Positions 12,693 to 13,930 of a stretch of 13,930 nucleotides of DNA are shown piece after piece (within the stretch, counting starts at the first letter, position 1; every line of letters starts with the position of its first letter). The DNA comes from DASYXT01 sp035934555 (lineage in GTDB: Bacteria; Verrucomicrobiota; Verrucomicrobiia; Limisphaerales; UBA8199), in contig DASYXT010000037.1 of NCBI GenBank assembly GCA_035934555.1, forward strand, positions 1 to 13,930, given 5' to 3'. Under the pieces are notes generated by a model that made no database searches, was not told where the DNA came from, and worked only from the letters and a program-made list of their open reading frames with translations. The position numbers and the translations under genes are program-made.

Positions 12693-12896
12693 ATGAAAGC
12701 AGACCTGCGAATTTCTATTAAGGATTATCACAGAAAAAAGGGTTTGAAGATCTTGCTTTTTCGGGCGCCGTTTGCGGGGCGTGGGTTCCTGGTGCGGATG
12801 AATGGAGAGCGCTGGCCGAGGAGCGGGGAGCCGGTGTGCCTGACGGGATTGCTCGCGGCGGTGCGCAAGGCGCTGGTAAGGACGGCGCGTCCATAG
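12693..12896 (+). CDS. Small basic hypothetical protein
   Basis: A 67-residue frame from ATG 12693 (a TTG at 12690 would add one residue). The product is basic and looks like a compact domain: ISIKDYHRKKGLKILLFRAP, then FLVRMNGERWP, SGEPVCLTGLLAAVRKALV and a short tail. The alternation of charged and hydrophobic residues, with an RMNGE-WP turn and a C-terminal helix, resembles small conserved proteins I associate with verrucomicrobial prophage-like regions, but I cannot name a family. It lies on the opposite strand to its neighbours and diverges from the DUF4375 gene. An AAGGGG about 18 nt upstream is too far away to be a convincing ribosome binding site. It could be a chance frame. Confidence 0.5.
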   Translation: MKADLRISIKDYHRKKGLKILLFRAPFAGRGFLVRMNGERWPRSGEPVCLTGLLAAVRKALVRTARP

Positions 12897-13017
12897 CAGT
12901 AAGAAAACATGGGGTGGGGGCAAGGTCAAGGTAAAGAGTGGGAAGGAGCGGCCGGGCGGGACCGAGACATTGAGCATTGAGTATTGAGTATTGAGCATTT
13001 TTCATTGGGGGAGGGTA

Positions 13018-13033
13018 AACCGCTGAAGCGGTT
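13018..13033. repeat. REP-like perfect hairpin 1
   Basis: AACCGCTGAAGCGGTT: seven-base arms AACCGCT and AGCGGTT around GA (effectively a TGAA loop). It is followed by GGGGCGGGGCGGGAGG and not by T residues, so it does not look like a terminator for either strand. Confidence 0.75.
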
Positions 13034-13055
13034 GGGGCGGGGCGGGAGGTGGTGG

Positions 13056-13077
13056 ACACCCCGATGAATCGGGGTGT
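13056..13077. repeat. REP-like perfect hairpin 2
   Basis: ACACCCCGATGAATCGGGGTGT: ten-base perfect arms around GA, with the same TGAA top as the hairpin 22 bases earlier. The pair, spaced closely in an intergenic region, resembles a BIME-type arrangement of REP elements. REPs are mobilised by RAYT transposases, a dead copy of which is at 179-445. Confidence 0.8.
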
Positions 13078-13220
13078 TAATGAGAAGGCGGCGGCGTGGC
13101 GGGATGCTGGGCCACACCGGGGCAGCAGACATTGAGTATTGAGTATTGAGCATTTTTCATTGGGGGAGGACGGGGCGGGAGGCCCCGCCCCGGCGCGGGA
13201 TGGGACCGGGCCGGGGGACC

Positions 13221-13292
13221 GATTACGATTACGATTACGATTAGGATTAGGATTACGATTAGGATTAGGATTAGGATTAGGATTAGGATTAA
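13221..13292. repeat. 6-bp tandem repeat GATTAC/GATTAG (12 units)
   Basis: Twelve contiguous units: three GATTAC, two GATTAG, one GATTAC, five GATTAG and one GATTAA. The interspersed C and G variants show partial homogenisation. The unit is a multiple of three, but no gene uses it. The complementary strand reads CTAATC, matching the short array at 949-978. Confidence 0.95.
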
Positions 13293-13305
13293 GAGCAAGG
13301 CAAGG

Positions 13306-13930
13306 TTAGGCGGCGGCGGTGAGGAGGGCGGCGGTGGCGTCAACGGCCATGTAGTCGAAGTCGATTTCTTCGATGAAGCGGACGGCGAGCTGGTCGTTGA
13401 TGAACAGGACGTGGTCGGAGGTGTCCATGCGGGGATGGCCGTGCTCGCCGAACCACCAGTACTTGAGGGAACCAAAGACGGCGATGGGTTTGTCGGCGGA
13501 GGCGGCGGTACCGTAGGGCTCAAGGACGTCGGTCCAGATGATGGGGTAACCGTCGAGGAGGGCGGTGCCGTCCGGCCGTCGGTCGTACACGTGGGGTTCG
13601 GCCTGGGTGCGGAACGAGGGGAGCCTGGTTTCCCAGGTGGAGTCGAGGTAGTAGGCGGAGGTGCGCGCGCTGAGTGCGGCTTTGTTGACCTTGGTGCGGA
13701 GGGCGCGGAAATCGTCCAGGGTGGCGTCGGAGGGTTTGGTTTTGCCGGCGGTGAGGATGACGGAGCGGGTGTTGTCGCGGGCGATCTGAACGATGCCCTT
13801 GATCATGTCGAAGGTGGGAGTGGCGTCGGCGAGGAAAGCGAAGCGGTCTTCGGCGCGGGCGAATTCGATGGCGCCGTAGCCGGCGAGGAACTGGCCCATG
13901 GGTACGATGCTTTGCTCGTCGATTTCGCGA
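13306..13930 (-). CDS. Phage major capsid protein, HK97 fold (C-terminal part, runs off right edge)
   Basis: 207 residues up to the stop at 13308-13306 are visible; the frame stays open to the window edge and starts with REIDEQSIVP, so the Met at 13899 is internal. Features of HK97-type capsids: a long helix region DDFRALRTKVNKAALSARTS, the LDGYPIIWTDVLEP motif (the usual L-x-GYP-V-x-x-x-D-x-[ML]-P), then a strand AVFGSLKYWWFGE and the closing part SDHVLFINDQLAVRFIEEID, corresponding to the family's F-x-x-[DN]-Q-x-x-[IVL]-R-x-x-x-R/E-x-D. It would form the shell of a tailed-phage head or of a gene-transfer-agent-like particle. The protein ends AALLTAAA, a natural C-terminus. Portal and protease genes should lie to the right, outside the window. 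The connector gene lies downstream on the same strand. Confidence 0.78.
   Translation of the reverse strand, partial: REIDEQSIVPMGQFLAGYGAIEFARAEDRFAFLADATPTFDMIKGIVQIARDNTRSVILTAGKTKPSDATLDDFRALRTKVNKAALSARTSAYYLDSTWETRLPSFRTQAEPHVYDRRPDGTALLDGYPIIWTDVLEPYGTAASADKPIAVFGSLKYWWFGEHGHPRMDTSDHVLFINDQLAVRFIEEIDFDYMAVDATAALLTAAA

Larger units (their letters stand above)
12966..13169. repeat. Direct repeat: ATTGAGY 7-bp array plus TTTTTCATTGGGGGAGG flank, two copies
   Basis: Copy one (12966-13014, 49 bp) and copy two (13128-13169, 42 bp) both read GAC, then ATTGAGC/ATTGAGT units, then ATTTTTCATTGGGGGAGG. They differ by one 7-bp unit: copy one has four, copy two three. The shared non-repetitive flank shows that the whole block was duplicated as a unit and did not arise twice by slippage. 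Confidence 0.85.
12897..13305. other. Gene-free repeat region downstream of the capsid gene
   Basis: No believable gene is present in these 409 bases. They contain two copies of a 7-bp-unit array with a shared flank, two perfect hairpins with TGAA tops, and a 72-bp hexamer array that ends 13 bases from the capsid gene stop. All are listed separately. The region has the look of an intergenic island accumulating REP-like and slippage repeats. Confidence 0.7.

Noticed and set aside
13221..13292. A true chromosome end (telomere)
   Set aside because: The hexamer array is internal, lies between a gene and other repeats, and mixes C and G variants; nothing suggests a linear end.

Overview
The window looks like a piece of a GC-rich chromosome from the Verrucomicrobiota, probably a soil or sediment lineage near Limisphaerales/Pedosphaerales. 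This rests on recalled resemblance of several proteins (the RAYT-like transposase N-terminus, the DUF5989/carbamoyltransferase/SxtJ trio, the small phage-like genes), on the near absence of Shine-Dalgarno motifs in front of the core genes, and on the density of short tandem repeats between genes. No rRNA or tRNA is present to confirm the placement.

Layout, left to right. (1) 1-445: the first codons of a minus-strand gene that resembles an IS110-family transposase, a hairpin-forming leader, and a frameshifted REP-associated (Y1) transposase. (2) 446-1606: about 1.1 kb without genes, made of a series of different short tandem repeats (11, 6, 10, 10 and 8 bp units). (3) 1607-4008: a tight plus-strand operon of a 50-residue DUF5989/SxtK-like membrane peptide, a 607-residue NodU/CmcH/SxtI-type carbamoyltransferase and an SxtJ-like membrane protein. 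This is probably an O-carbamoylation module whose acceptor is not encoded here. (4) 4148-10466: a plus-strand tripartite heavy-metal efflux operon, with an outer-membrane factor, a periplasmic adaptor carrying three metal-binding HMBD modules, and a CusA-type RND pump with the Cu(I)/Ag(I) signature. Together they would export monovalent copper or silver across both membranes. (5) 10784-13930: minus-strand phage-derived and mobile material. The C-terminal part of an HK97-fold major capsid protein runs in from the right edge and a gp6-like head-tail connector lies about 1.9 kb downstream of it.

Between the capsid and connector genes lie two genes that look like integron cassettes: a DUF4375/DMP19-like protein and a small secreted lipoprotein. 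Each is followed by an attC-like site whose arms fold as a long hairpin with extrahelical bases. The stop codon of the first gene lies inside the R'' core of its attC, and the R' core of that site supplies the ribosome binding site of the next gene. No integrase gene is in the window, so it would count as a CALIN (attC cluster lacking an integrase). This cassette pair, inside what looks like a phage structural gene set, is the most interesting feature. The same right-hand region carries 7-bp and 6-bp tandem repeats and twin REP-like hairpins. The 6-bp repeat family also occurs in the gene-free stretch at the left.
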